Shown here piece by piece: positions 26,080-33,660 of a stretch of 64,000 nt of DNA. Each line of letters begins with the position of its first letter. The first letter of the stretch is position 1. The notes under the pieces are model-generated. The model was not told where the DNA came from. It saw only the letters and a program-made list of their open reading frames with translations, and ran no database searches. A program made the position numbers and the translations under genes. The stretch lies in the NCBI GenBank assembly GCA_050246915.1, contig JBFWVD010000008.1, positions 1-64,000 on the forward strand, read 5' to 3'. Source of the stretch: JBFWVD01 sp050246915 (GTDB lineage: Bacteria; Actinomycetota; Acidimicrobiia; Acidimicrobiales; Ilumatobacteraceae).

Positions 26080-26274
26080 ATGGCCGAGCAACAACGTAAG
26101 GCGAAGCCGGCGCAGGAGCGCACCGAGGAGTCCACCGAAGAGGTCGCACCGGCGACCGAGCGGGGCGAGAAGCTCAAGGCCGAACTCGATGATCTCCTCG
26201 ACGAGATCGACGATGTCCTCGAGACCAACGCCGAGGAGTTCGTGAAGTCGTACGTGCAAAAGGGCGGCGAGTGA
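26080..26274 (+). CDS. pup: Prokaryotic ubiquitin-like protein Pup, Glu-terminated
   Basis: The protein has 64 residues. The N-terminus is disordered and charged (MAEQQRKAKPAQERTEE), the middle is the helix that binds Mpa (EKLKAELDDLLDEIDDVLETNAEEFVKSYVQ), and the end is KGGE. The last codons are GGC GGC GAG TGA, so the terminal residue is Glu, not Gln. Such Pups can be ligated by PafA without deamidation. It lies 84 nt after dop, and its stop overlaps the next start (GTGA at 26271-26274). Confidence 0.97.
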   Translation: MAEQQRKAKPAQERTEESTEEVAPATERGEKLKAELDDLLDEIDDVLETNAEEFVKSYVQKGGE

Positions 26275-26618
26275 TCCTCGTCAGCTTCGACATCGACGGC
26301 ACGATGGAGTTCGGCGATCCACCCGGACCGCTCACCGTCGATCTCGTCCGTCGGGCCAAGGATCTCGGCTACGTCGTCGGGAGCGCATCCGATCGGATCC
26401 GCAGCGATCAGGCCAACTTGTGGAAGGCCCACGAGGTAGAGGTCGACTTCGTGATGCACAAGCACCATCTCACCGAGTTGTTCGAGCGGTTCTCGTGCAC
26501 CCGACACGTCCACATCGGCGACACGCACGTCGATGAGCACTACGCCAAACTGGCCGGCTTCGAGTTCCACTACGTGACCGACGTGCCGGCCGAGGGCACT
26601 GCGGGCTGGATCTTCTAG
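26271..26618 (+). CDS. HAD-like phosphatase-fold protein inside the pup-prc operon
   Basis: The protein has 115 residues starting MILVSFDIDGTMEFGDPPGP, the HAD motif I (D-x-D-G-T/V), followed by GYVVGSASDRIRSDQANLW with motif II (S), and HVHIGDTHVDEHYAKLAGFEFHYV with motif IV (G-D-x-x-x-D). No obvious motif III lysine is seen before the GD. It is short for a HAD enzyme (usually 200 or more) and lacks a cap. It is co-translated with Pup (overlapping stop and start) and precedes prcB by 70 nt, so a link to the proteasome is suggested by position only. Confidence 0.75.
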   Translation: MILVSFDIDGTMEFGDPPGPLTVDLVRRAKDLGYVVGSASDRIRSDQANLWKAHEVEVDFVMHKHHLTELFERFSCTRHVHIGDTHVDEHYAKLAGFEFHYVTDVPAEGTAGWIF

Positions 26619-26688
26619 GCCGCGCCTTTGGCGAACCTCGGCCAGAGCAACGCCACGACGAGGTCACTGGGTAACCTGCGCCCCACCT

Positions 26689-27516
26689 ATGTCGATGCCG
26701 TTCTTCTCCCCAGGTGATGACCCCGGCGCCAACGTGACCGAGTTGCTGCGACGCGTCGGGCTCGACCCTTCGCCCCGCATCAACGACAGCCTCCAGGCGT
26801 CGCCCGAACTCACACCGCACGCCACCACGTGTGTCGCCATCCGCTACGCCGATGGGGTGATCATGGCCGGCGATCGCCGGGCCACCAGCGGCCACCTCAT
26901 CAGCCATCGCACGATGGAAAAGGTGATGCCAGCTGACAGCCACTCCGGTGTCGCCATCGCTGGGGCGGCCGGACCGGCCATGGAGATGGTGAAGCTGTTC
27001 CAGCTGCAGCTCGAGCACTACGAGAAGGTCGAGGGCACGCTGATGAGCCTCGACGGCAAGGCCAACCAGCTGAGCCAGATGGTGCGGGCCAACCTTCCCG
27101 CCGCCATGCAGGGCATGGTCGTGGTGCCGATCTTCGCCGGGTTCGACCTCCGTCGCCGCCTCGGCCGGCTCTTCACCTACGACGCCACTGGCGGGCGCTA
27201 CGAAGAGCAGGACTCCGCGGTCACCGGTTCGGGTTCGTTGCATGCCAGCACGGTCATCAAGGTCGGCTACCGCGACGCCCTTGAACGCGACGACGCTGTC
27301 GAACTGGTGCTGCGCGCATTGTTCGAAGCAGCCGATGCCGACTCGGCCACCGGCGGACCCGATCTGGTCCGCAAGATCTTCCCGGTGGTGGCCACCATCA
27401 CCGCAAACGGGTTCGCTCGCGTCGATGACGGTGAGCTCGAGACCCGTTTCCGTGCGTTGCTCTCGAAGCTCGAGCAGGACGCTACCCGTGTCGGCATCGA
27501 AGCCACGTTCTCCTGA
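26689..27516 (+). CDS. prcB: Proteasome beta subunit
   Basis: The protein has 275 residues. A 45-residue propeptide (MSMPFFSPGDDPGANV...) is expected to be cut before T46 in PHATTCVAIRYADG, giving an N-terminal threonine nucleophile. Counting from it, D17 in AGDRRAT and K33 in MEKVMP are in their catalytic positions. The rest is the Ntn-hydrolase fold (GVAIAGAAGPAMEMVKLFQLQLEHYEK). It forms the inner rings of the 20S core. prcA follows at 9 nt. Cutting at T46 is inferred from alignment with known beta subunits, not observed. Confidence 0.97.
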   Translation: MSMPFFSPGDDPGANVTELLRRVGLDPSPRINDSLQASPELTPHATTCVAIRYADGVIMAGDRRATSGHLISHRTMEKVMPADSHSGVAIAGAAGPAMEMVKLFQLQLEHYEKVEGTLMSLDGKANQLSQMVRANLPAAMQGMVVVPIFAGFDLRRRLGRLFTYDATGGRYEEQDSAVTGSGSLHASTVIKVGYRDALERDDAVELVLRALFEAADADSATGGPDLVRKIFPVVATITANGFARVDDGELETRFRALLSKLEQDATRVGIEATFS

Positions 27517-27525
27517 GGTGATGAC

Positions 27526-28209
27526 ATGAGCATGCAGTTCGGTTACGTCTCGCCGGAGCAGGTCATGAAGGACCGCGCCGATTACGCCCGCAAGGGCATC
27601 GCGCGTGGTCGCAGTCTCGTGGCGCTCACCTTCGACGACGGGGTGGCCATCGTGGCCGAGAACCCGTCCAACACCTTGCGGAAGGTGAGCGAGATCTACG
27701 ACCGCATCGCCTTCGCCGGTGTGGGCAAGTACAACGAGTTCGATCAGTTGCGCGTCAGCGGCATCCGCGCCGCCGACATCAAGGGCTATCAGTACTCGCG
27801 CGAGGACGTGGACGCGCGTTCACTGGCCAACTCCTATGCCCAGATCCTCGGCCAGATCTTCACCCACGAGATGAAGCCGCTCGAGGTGGAGATCTTGGTG
27901 GTCGAGGTGGGACATCGTGCCGGCGAGGACCAGTTGTTCCACATCCTCTACGACGGCACCGTCATGGACGAGAAGCGCTACAGCGTGCTCGGAGGTGATG
28001 CCGATCCCATCGCCGAACGACTCGAGTCAACGTGGGTTGACAACATGGACGAGGCGGCCGCGCTGAAAGCCGCAGTGGCCGCGTTGGCCGGGCCCGATCG
28101 CACGCTCACTGCCGACGATCTCGAGGTCGCCGTGCTGTGCCGCTCGAACGGCCGCCGGGCGTTCCGGCGCCGTGATGACGCCGCCATTGCCGCCATCATC
28201 GCCAGCTGA
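27526..28209 (+). CDS. prcA: Proteasome alpha subunit
   Basis: The protein has 227 residues. It starts MSMQFGYVSPEQVMKDRADYARKGIARGRSLVAL, the alpha-subunit N-terminal helix that gates the pore, then VSEIYDRIAFAGVGKYNEFDQLRVSGIRAAD and HEMKPLEVEILVVEVG. It forms the outer rings of the 20S core and contacts the GQYL tail of Mpa. The start is an ATG 9 nt after prcB with GAGGTGATGAC before it. It carries a perfect GTCAAC-N4-GTTGAC palindrome at 28026-28041. A 13-bp tandem repeat runs over the stop codon. Confidence 0.97.
   Translation: MSMQFGYVSPEQVMKDRADYARKGIARGRSLVALTFDDGVAIVAENPSNTLRKVSEIYDRIAFAGVGKYNEFDQLRVSGIRAADIKGYQYSREDVDARSLANSYAQILGQIFTHEMKPLEVEILVVEVGHRAGEDQLFHILYDGTVMDEKRYSVLGGDADPIAERLESTWVDNMDEAAALKAAVAALAGPDRTLTADDLEVAVLCRSNGRRAFRRRDDAAIAAIIAS
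28026..28041. repeat. Perfect GTCAAC-N4-GTTGAC palindrome (site 4 of 4)
   Basis: Spacer GTGG. Inside prcA, coding for Ser-Thr-Trp-Val-Asp. Confidence 0.85.
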
Positions 28210-28266
28210 CCGCGCCAGCTGACCGCGCCAGCTGACCTCGGCTGGTTCGAGGTCCCCGCCGGGACC
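28201..28266. repeat. 13-bp tandem repeat over the prcA stop, then a short hairpin
   Basis: GCCAGCTGACCGC is repeated at 28201, 28214 and (with two changes) 28227; the first copy contains the prcA stop codon TGA. GGTCCC-CGCC-GGGACC at 28251-28266 is a 6-bp hairpin that may help end the transcript. The start of the TlpA-like gene is 120 nt further on. Confidence 0.7.
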
Positions 28267-28385
28267 ACGACCCCGGCTGCCGCTGCTGAAGCCTAAACAT
28301 CCGCGAAACTCACGGCCCGTGGCGACAGCTGGGACCGGCCGGTGTGGTCTCCTTCGTCGGACACGTCGTCACCGGAGGAGACCCA

Positions 28386-29084
28386 ATGGAACAACGCACC
28401 CGTAACCGCTTCGTTCGAGCATCCCTGGCGATCTCGGCGGCGATGCTGATCGCCACCAGCTGCGGATCCGAGGACTCGGGTACCAACCAAGCGGCCAACG
28501 TTGCGCCGGCGGCATCATCGGAGAACTCGGCGATAGACGCTTCCATGGCCCCCCACGACTCGGCCGCCGGTTCCATGGCGGCAGACACGAAACCTGCAGA
28601 CACGAAACCTGCCGACGCGATGGCCGCGGACTCGATGCCCGGCGACTCGATGCCGGCATGGCAGACGATGCAGATCACCGACGTCTCTGGGGCAACCTTT
28701 CGCCTCAGCGATTTCGTGGGCCGACCGGTGTTCGTGGAGAACTTCGCGACATGGTGTCCCACTTGTCGAAAGCAGCTCGGTGACACCCAGAAGGCCGCAG
28801 CCCAGGTCGGTGACAAGGCAGTCGTGATCGCGCTCAGCGTCGAGACCGATCTCTCCGCCGATGACGTGGCCGACTATGCGAAGTCGAACGGCTTCGACGA
28901 CATCCGATTCGCGGTGATGTCGCCAGAGCTCCTCGCCGCCATGGTCGATGCGTTCGGCAACAGCTCGGTCAACCCGCCGAGCACACCTCACGTCGTCATC
29001 GACGCAACCGGGGTTGCCGGCGACATGGACACCGGTCGGATCTCGGTGGCAGACCTCGTGGCCGCGCTCGACGCGGCCGCGTGA
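28386..29084 (+). CDS. TlpA-like thioredoxin-fold lipoprotein
   Basis: The protein has 232 residues. It has a signal peptide with lipobox ATSC (SAAMLIATSCGSE), then a low-complexity Met/Asp/Ala/Lys-Pro segment (ADTKPADTKP...) of about 60 residues, and a redoxin domain with ATWCPTCRKQLGD, the W-C-x-x-C active site. It should be a membrane-anchored disulfide reductase outside the cell. A ribosome site (GGAGGAG) precedes the ATG at 28386. The CcdA-like gene 33 nt later would supply electrons across the membrane, a common partnership. Confidence 0.88.
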   Translation: MEQRTRNRFVRASLAISAAMLIATSCGSEDSGTNQAANVAPAASSENSAIDASMAPHDSAAGSMAADTKPADTKPADAMAADSMPGDSMPAWQTMQITDVSGATFRLSDFVGRPVFVENFATWCPTCRKQLGDTQKAAAQVGDKAVVIALSVETDLSADDVADYAKSNGFDDIRFAVMSPELLAAMVDAFGNSSVNPPSTPHVVIDATGVAGDMDTGRISVADLVAALDAAA

Positions 29085-29117
29085 GCATCACGGCACAACC
29101 GACGTGACTGGTCCGCC

Positions 29118-29789
29118 ATGAGCGAGTACCTCGAGGCGTTCTCGCTCGGCAACGCGGCGATCATCGGCAACGTCTGCATGCTCCCGCTCTACCCGGGTCT
29201 GTTCGTGATGATGGCCAACCGGGCGAGTGACGAGCGTGGCGCTCGTTCGCTCCGGTGGATGGGGCTGTTGGTGTTCGCCGGTGTCGTGGCGTCGATGGTG
29301 CTGATCGGATTCGTCCTACATCAGATCGGACGCAGCGTCGCGGACATCCTCGATTGGCTGCTCCCGCTGACGTACGGCGCTGTGCTCGTGCTCGGCGTGG
29401 CCATGGTGCTGGGTCGCAACCCGTTCGCGCGGCTGGCGACGACGCAGGCACCGGTGCTGCGCAGTCCCTCGGCCACGGCGTTCGTGTACGGGATGGCCCT
29501 TGCCCCGATGACGCTGCCGTGTACCGGACCACTCATCATCTCGGCCTTCGTCGTGGGCGGGGTGAGCGGTTCGGGGGCCTTGGCGGAGTCGCTGGCATAT
29601 TTCGTGTGGTTCGCCATGGGCTTCGGATGGCCGCTCGCGCTGCTCCCGCTGCTCGCCGCTCCGGTGCAACGACGGGTCACCAGATTCCTCGCCCTCCATC
29701 ACCATCCGATCGCGGTGGCATCGGGACTGCTGCTCATCGCCATCGCCGTCATCGGCTACTGGAACGACGTGCGGCCGGCGTGGAGCTGA
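29118..29789 (+). CDS. CcdA/DsbD-like transmembrane thiol electron carrier
   Basis: The protein has 223 residues and about six membrane segments. The two functional cysteines lie in NVCMLPLYPGLFV in the first segment and MTLPCTGPLIISAFVVGG in the middle, the conserved C...C arrangement of CcdA and DsbD. It passes electrons from cytoplasmic thioredoxin to outer proteins such as the TlpA-like lipoprotein just upstream. It is shorter than DsbD (no periplasmic domains), so CcdA type. The target (cytochrome c maturation or other) cannot be told. Confidence 0.85.
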   Translation: MSEYLEAFSLGNAAIIGNVCMLPLYPGLFVMMANRASDERGARSLRWMGLLVFAGVVASMVLIGFVLHQIGRSVADILDWLLPLTYGAVLVLGVAMVLGRNPFARLATTQAPVLRSPSATAFVYGMALAPMTLPCTGPLIISAFVVGGVSGSGALAESLAYFVWFAMGFGWPLALLPLLAAPVQRRVTRFLALHHHPIAVASGLLLIAIAVIGYWNDVRPAWS

Positions 29790-29823
29790 GGCGCACCCCG
29801 AGCGGTCGATAGTGTCGCCGCTG

Positions 29824-30969
29824 ATGACCCCAGCCGAGATCGCCCCGTCGTTTCGTTCGTGGCTGGCCGACCACCGCGCTGATCTCGAACCGTTCCGCCG
29901 CGAGCACGGCCGGACCATCGTGGAGACCTACGACCACGACCGCGACCTGATGCACCTGCTGTTCGAGGCCGGTTGGTCGCGCTACGGATGGCCCGAGGAG
30001 TTCGGCGGCCTCGGCGGATCGCCGGTGTCGCGCGGCGTGATCCACGACGAGCTCACGGCGGCCGGGTATCACCTCCCCGAAGCGTTCGCTGCGCTCGAGG
30101 TCATCGCCCCCATGCTCATGAAGTACCGGCCCGATCTCGCCGCCGAGCAATTGCCAGCGGCGATCCGCGGCGACGAGGTGTGGTGCCAAGGGTTCAGCGA
30201 GCCCGACGCTGGTAGCGACCTCGCTTCTCTGCGCACCCGAGCATTCGACGAGGGTGACCACTTCCGGATCGTGGGCCAGAAGACCTGGACCAGCAACGGT
30301 CACTTCTCCAAACGCATCGCCGTGTTGGCCCGCACCGGAGAACCCGACTCTGCCCATCGCGGGCTCACGATGTTCTGGGTCGACATGGACGCCCCCGGTC
30401 TCACCGTTCGCCCGATCATGTGCGCCAACGGCCGTGAGGAGGTGGCCGAGGAGTTCTTCGACGACGTCATCGTCTCGCGCGATCGCATCGTCGGAGAGAT
30501 CGGTGGCGGCTGGGGCGTGGTCATGTACCTGCTCCAGTTCGAGCGCGGCAACTACGCATGGCAGCGTCAAGCGATCTTGCACTCGCGCGTTCTCGACACC
30601 GTCGCCGCAGTGGCTGACGATCGCAGTTCACTGCCGCCGGACGCACCGGCGCAGGTGGGCGAGGCCTATCTCGATCTCATGGCGCTGCGCGCCCGCTCTC
30701 GCACCACCATGCGGACGTTGGCCACGGGCGTCGACCTCGGTCCGGAGATCTCGATCGACAAGGTCATGCTGGGCGCCACCGAGCAACGGGTCAACGATCT
30801 CATCGCCGGCCTCACGTGGCCGAGTCAGGAACTCGGCGACGACGAGGAGGCGTGGACGCGTCGCCATCTGTGGTGGTACAGCCGCATCACCACGATCTAC
30901 GGCGGGGCCGCGGAAGTGCAACGCGATCTGGTCGCGCAGCGGGTGCTCGGCCTGCCGCGGAGCTCGTGA
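29824..30969 (+). CDS. Acyl-CoA dehydrogenase
   Basis: The protein has 381 residues of the flavin-dependent acyl-CoA dehydrogenase fold. Visible landmarks are GWPEEFGGLGGSPVS in the N-terminal helical domain, CQGFSEPDAGSDLASLRTRA, GQKTWTSNGHFSKRI in the beta domain, LLQFERGNYAWQR, and ITTIYGGAAEVQRDLVAQRVLGLPR at the end. A GTG at 29812 is an alternative start adding 4 residues. The gene is followed at 10 nt by a second, shorter dehydrogenase-like gene. The pair resembles the alpha/beta FadE sets used in steroid or CoA-thioester breakdown. Confidence 0.9.
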   Translation: MTPAEIAPSFRSWLADHRADLEPFRREHGRTIVETYDHDRDLMHLLFEAGWSRYGWPEEFGGLGGSPVSRGVIHDELTAAGYHLPEAFAALEVIAPMLMKYRPDLAAEQLPAAIRGDEVWCQGFSEPDAGSDLASLRTRAFDEGDHFRIVGQKTWTSNGHFSKRIAVLARTGEPDSAHRGLTMFWVDMDAPGLTVRPIMCANGREEVAEEFFDDVIVSRDRIVGEIGGGWGVVMYLLQFERGNYAWQRQAILHSRVLDTVAAVADDRSSLPPDAPAQVGEAYLDLMALRARSRTTMRTLATGVDLGPEISIDKVMLGATEQRVNDLIAGLTWPSQELGDDEEAWTRRHLWWYSRITTIYGGAAEVQRDLVAQRVLGLPRSS

Positions 30970-30979
30970 CGAGGGATTC

Positions 30980-31936
30980 ATGATGGACGCTGCCGAACTC
31001 GATCTGGTGCGCTCATCGCTGCGCCATCTGTTGACCACCGCTCCGCCGGCCGATCTGCCCCATCAGCTGATCGAGGCCGGTTGGCGTGAGCTGATCGCCG
31101 ATGACCCCAATGCGGTGACCGAGGCGCTCTTCACCGAGCAGGGCGCCGCGCACGTGAGTGGGCCCGCCCTCGAGTTGGTGATGCTCGACGCGACTGATGT
31201 CGAGATCGATCCGACGAACGTGGCGTTGGTCCTACCGCCGTTGCGGCGCGGTGTCACCGTCACCGCAACTCGAATTGACAACAACCATGTGTCTGTGGAC
31301 GGCTTGCTGTTGGCTGGTGCCGACCGAGCTGCACACCTGGTGGTCACCGACGGTTCCACCCTGTGGTCGGTTCCGATGGCGGCATGCACCGCGACTGCCG
31401 TCGGCGGCTTCGACCCGGCACTGGGCCTGACGCGGGTACATGCCAACGGCGTCGACGCCGTGGTGCTGAGCGAGAACGTGGACTGGGCTGGCGCTGTTGC
31501 CGCAGGCCGGCGTGCGTTGTCGTGCGAGATGATCGCCGCGGCTCGCCACTGGCTCACCGAGACCGTCGCCTACGTGACAGCACGGGTGCAGTACCGGCGA
31601 CCCATCGGCTCGTTCCAGTCCGTCCAACATCGCCTGGCCGACGCGCACATCGCGCTCAGCGCGGCCACCGACGCTGTGGTCACCGCGTTCGAGGAGCACG
31701 ATGCGTGGACGGCTCTGCTCGTCAAGGCCCTCGCCGGACGCAGCAGCACGCTGGCCATCGCCAACTGCTTCCAGGTGACCGGCGGCATCGCCTTCACCGC
31801 TGAACATGATCTGCATCACGCGATCGAACGCATCAGATTGTTGGACGCGCTCCTCGGTGGCCATGAGGAGCTCACGTGGACGGTGGGAGAACGGATCTTG
31901 GCCGATCCTTCGGTACCCCGTCTGCCGAGGCTGTAG
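30980..31936 (+). CDS. Acyl-CoA dehydrogenase-like protein, shortened partner
   Basis: The protein has 318 residues. The C-terminal part is recognisable: CEMIAAARHWLTETVAYVTARVQYRRPIGSFQSVQHRLADAHI (the flavin-contact helices), and GGIAFTAEHDLHHAIERI. The N-terminal helical domain is reduced to about 70 residues. Such proteins pair with a full dehydrogenase to make alpha2beta2 enzymes. The start at 30980 has GAGGGA upstream; a second ATG is at 30983. Its stop TAG runs into 14 consecutive G. Confidence 0.8.
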   Translation: MMDAAELDLVRSSLRHLLTTAPPADLPHQLIEAGWRELIADDPNAVTEALFTEQGAAHVSGPALELVMLDATDVEIDPTNVALVLPPLRRGVTVTATRIDNNHVSVDGLLLAGADRAAHLVVTDGSTLWSVPMAACTATAVGGFDPALGLTRVHANGVDAVVLSENVDWAGAVAAGRRALSCEMIAAARHWLTETVAYVTARVQYRRPIGSFQSVQHRLADAHIALSAATDAVVTAFEEHDAWTALLVKALAGRSSTLAIANCFQVTGGIAFTAEHDLHHAIERIRLLDALLGGHEELTWTVGERILADPSVPRLPRL

Positions 31937-31949
31937 GGGGGGGGGGGGG
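31936..31949. repeat. 14-G homopolymer run starting in a stop codon
   Basis: The TAG stop of the dehydrogenase-like gene (31934-31936) is followed without a break by G to 31949, making a 14-G run. No other run near this length is in the window. It could be a hypermutable tract, or an uncertain base-count in the assembly. The next gene stop is 9 nt away. Confidence 0.9.
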
Positions 31950-31957
31950 ACGAGTAC

Positions 31958-32164
31958 TCACATCGAGTCTGGGTCGAGGCTCGGCGGTTCCAGCAGCTCC
32001 CGGGCCAACTCCAGCTGAGCTTCTGGTACGAACACGTGGGCACGGCCCACTGGATAGGGCCCGTCCACGCCACCTTTGAGCTCGCAGATGATCCCGTCGG
32101 CCCCGAGCCGCGCCGCGATCAACTTCGCCTCGAACCCGCTCCCGACGGATACGAGTCGAACCAT
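31958..32164 (-). CDS. DUF2007-like small protein (68 aa)
   Basis: The product begins MVRLVSVGSGFEAKLIAARLGADGI and ends with RAHVFVPEAQLELARELLEPP, fitting the DUF2007 putative signal-transducing family: a beta-alpha-beta fold that reads like a ferredoxin-like ligand domain. An ATG at 32173 would add three residues. It is divergent from pafA (40 nt apart), so both promoters overlap. Function is unknown. Confidence 0.72.
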   Translation of the reverse strand: MVRLVSVGSGFEAKLIAARLGADGIICELKGGVDGPYPVGRAHVFVPEAQLELARELLEPPSLDPDSM

Positions 32165-32203
32165 CGGCCCCATCCGATGCACGGTAGCGGTAGCTTGCCT
32201 GAC

Positions 32204-33562
32204 ATGGAGCGGCGGATCTTCGGACTCGAGAACGAGTACGGAGTCACGTGCACGCTGCGGGGGCAGCGACGCCTGAGCCCTGATGAAGTGGCTCGATACC
32301 TGTTCAGGCGGGTCGTGTCGTGGGGCCGGAGCTCGAACGTGTTCCTGGCCAACGGCGCTCGCCTGTACCTCGACGTGGGCTCGCATCCCGAGTACGCCAC
32401 CCCCGAGTGCGACTCCATCTACGAACTCGTCGTGCACGACAAAGCTGGCGAACGGATCTTGGAGCAACTGTTGGTGTCCGCCGAGCAGCGCTTGCGCGAG
32501 GAAGGCATCAAAGGCGTCATCTACCTGTTCAAGAACAACACCGACTCCGCCGGCAACTCCTACGGCTGCCACGAGAACTACCTCACCAGCCGAAAGGACG
32601 AGCTCACCAGCTACGCCGAGGTGCTCATCCCGTTCCTGGTGTCGCGCCAGATCTACGCCGGTGCCGGCAAGGTGCTGCAGACCACCCGAGGATCGGTGTA
32701 CTGCATCGCCCAACGGGCCGAGCACATCTGGGAAGGCGTCTCGTCGGCCACCACCCGCAGCCGACCGATCATCAACACCCGCGACGAACCCCACGCCGAT
32801 GCCGAGCGCTATCGACGGCTCCATGTGATCGTGGGTGACTCCAACATGAGCGAGTACACGTCGTTCCTCAAGGTCGGCGCGGCCTCGATCATGTTGCGGA
32901 TGCTGGAGGACCCCAGCGTGGTGCTGCGGGACATGACCCTCGAGAACCCCATCCGGGCCATCCGGGAGATCAGCCACGACATGACCTGTCGTCGCACGGT
33001 CCGCCTCTCCAACGGACGCGAGGTCTCGGCGCTCGACATCCAACGCGAGTACCTCGACAGAGCGTTGCGCTACGCCGACACCAAGGGCTTCAGCCCCCTC
33101 GAGATGCAAGCGCTCAACATGTGGGAGCACTGTGTCACCACCATCGAGAACGATCCCCTCAAGCTCGACCGTGAGGTCGACTGGGTCATCAAGCATCGTC
33201 TCATCGAGGCTTATCGCGACAAGCACGACATCCCGCTCAGCGACCCCCGCGTCGCCCTCATCGATCTGCAGTACCACGACATCAGCCGCGATCGCGGCCT
33301 GTACTACAAGCTGCAGGACAAGGGCATGGTCGAGCGGATGTGCACCGACGCCGACATCGACAACGCCATCGAGAACCCGCCGCAGACCACTCGGGCGCGG
33401 TTGCGGGGCGAGTTCATCCGCAAGGCCAAGGAACGCAAGCGGGACTACACCGTCGATTGGGTCCACCTGAAGCTCAACGACCAGGCCCAGCGCACGGTCC
33501 TGTGCAAGGACCCGTTCCGCAGCCGGGACGAACGCGTGGAGAAGCTCATCGCCTCGCTGTGA
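32204..33562 (+). CDS. pafA: Pup-protein ligase PafA
   Basis: The protein has 452 residues, related to Dop. It starts MERRIFGLENEYGVTCTLRG, has YLDVGSHPEYATPECDSIYEL with the catalytic Asp, NNTDSAGNSYGCHENYLTSR, and NTRDEPHADAERYRRLHVIVGDSNMSEY. It joins the terminal Glu of Pup to a substrate lysine. It is shorter than Dop and lacks the Dop-specific insertion. In mycobacteria pafB and pafC follow directly; here they are absent and a pentose-phosphate operon starts next. The ATG at 32204 has no strong ribosome site. Confidence 0.96.
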   Translation: MERRIFGLENEYGVTCTLRGQRRLSPDEVARYLFRRVVSWGRSSNVFLANGARLYLDVGSHPEYATPECDSIYELVVHDKAGERILEQLLVSAEQRLREEGIKGVIYLFKNNTDSAGNSYGCHENYLTSRKDELTSYAEVLIPFLVSRQIYAGAGKVLQTTRGSVYCIAQRAEHIWEGVSSATTRSRPIINTRDEPHADAERYRRLHVIVGDSNMSEYTSFLKVGAASIMLRMLEDPSVVLRDMTLENPIRAIREISHDMTCRRTVRLSNGREVSALDIQREYLDRALRYADTKGFSPLEMQALNMWEHCVTTIENDPLKLDREVDWVIKHRLIEAYRDKHDIPLSDPRVALIDLQYHDISRDRGLYYKLQDKGMVERMCTDADIDNAIENPPQTTRARLRGEFIRKAKERKRDYTVDWVHLKLNDQAQRTVLCKDPFRSRDERVEKLIASL

Positions 33563-33575
33563 CGTCCAGTGTCTC

Positions 33576-33609
33576 GTCATCTCGGGTTGACTTGTCATCC
33601 TCGGTTGAC
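33576..33609. promoter_or_regulatory. Tandem 16-bp near-palindromes upstream of gnd-zwf-pgl
   Basis: GTCATC-N4-GTTGAC occurs at 33576-33591 and again at 33594-33609, 18 bp start to start. Each differs by one base from the perfect GTCAAC-N4-GTTGAC found inside other genes. The second ends in TTGACA (33605-33610), a good -35 hexamer, but no convincing -10 follows at 17 bp. They lie 52-85 nt before the gnd start and could be operator sites. Confidence 0.5.
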
Positions 33610-33660
33610 AGATGACGCAGATCGACCCTTTCCCCAACACGACGCGAAGCGGAGCACACG

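Noticed and set aside
31958..33640. 560-residue minus-strand frame opposite pafA
   Set aside because: Only the last 68 codons (31958-32164) read as a real small protein; the rest is antisense to pafA.
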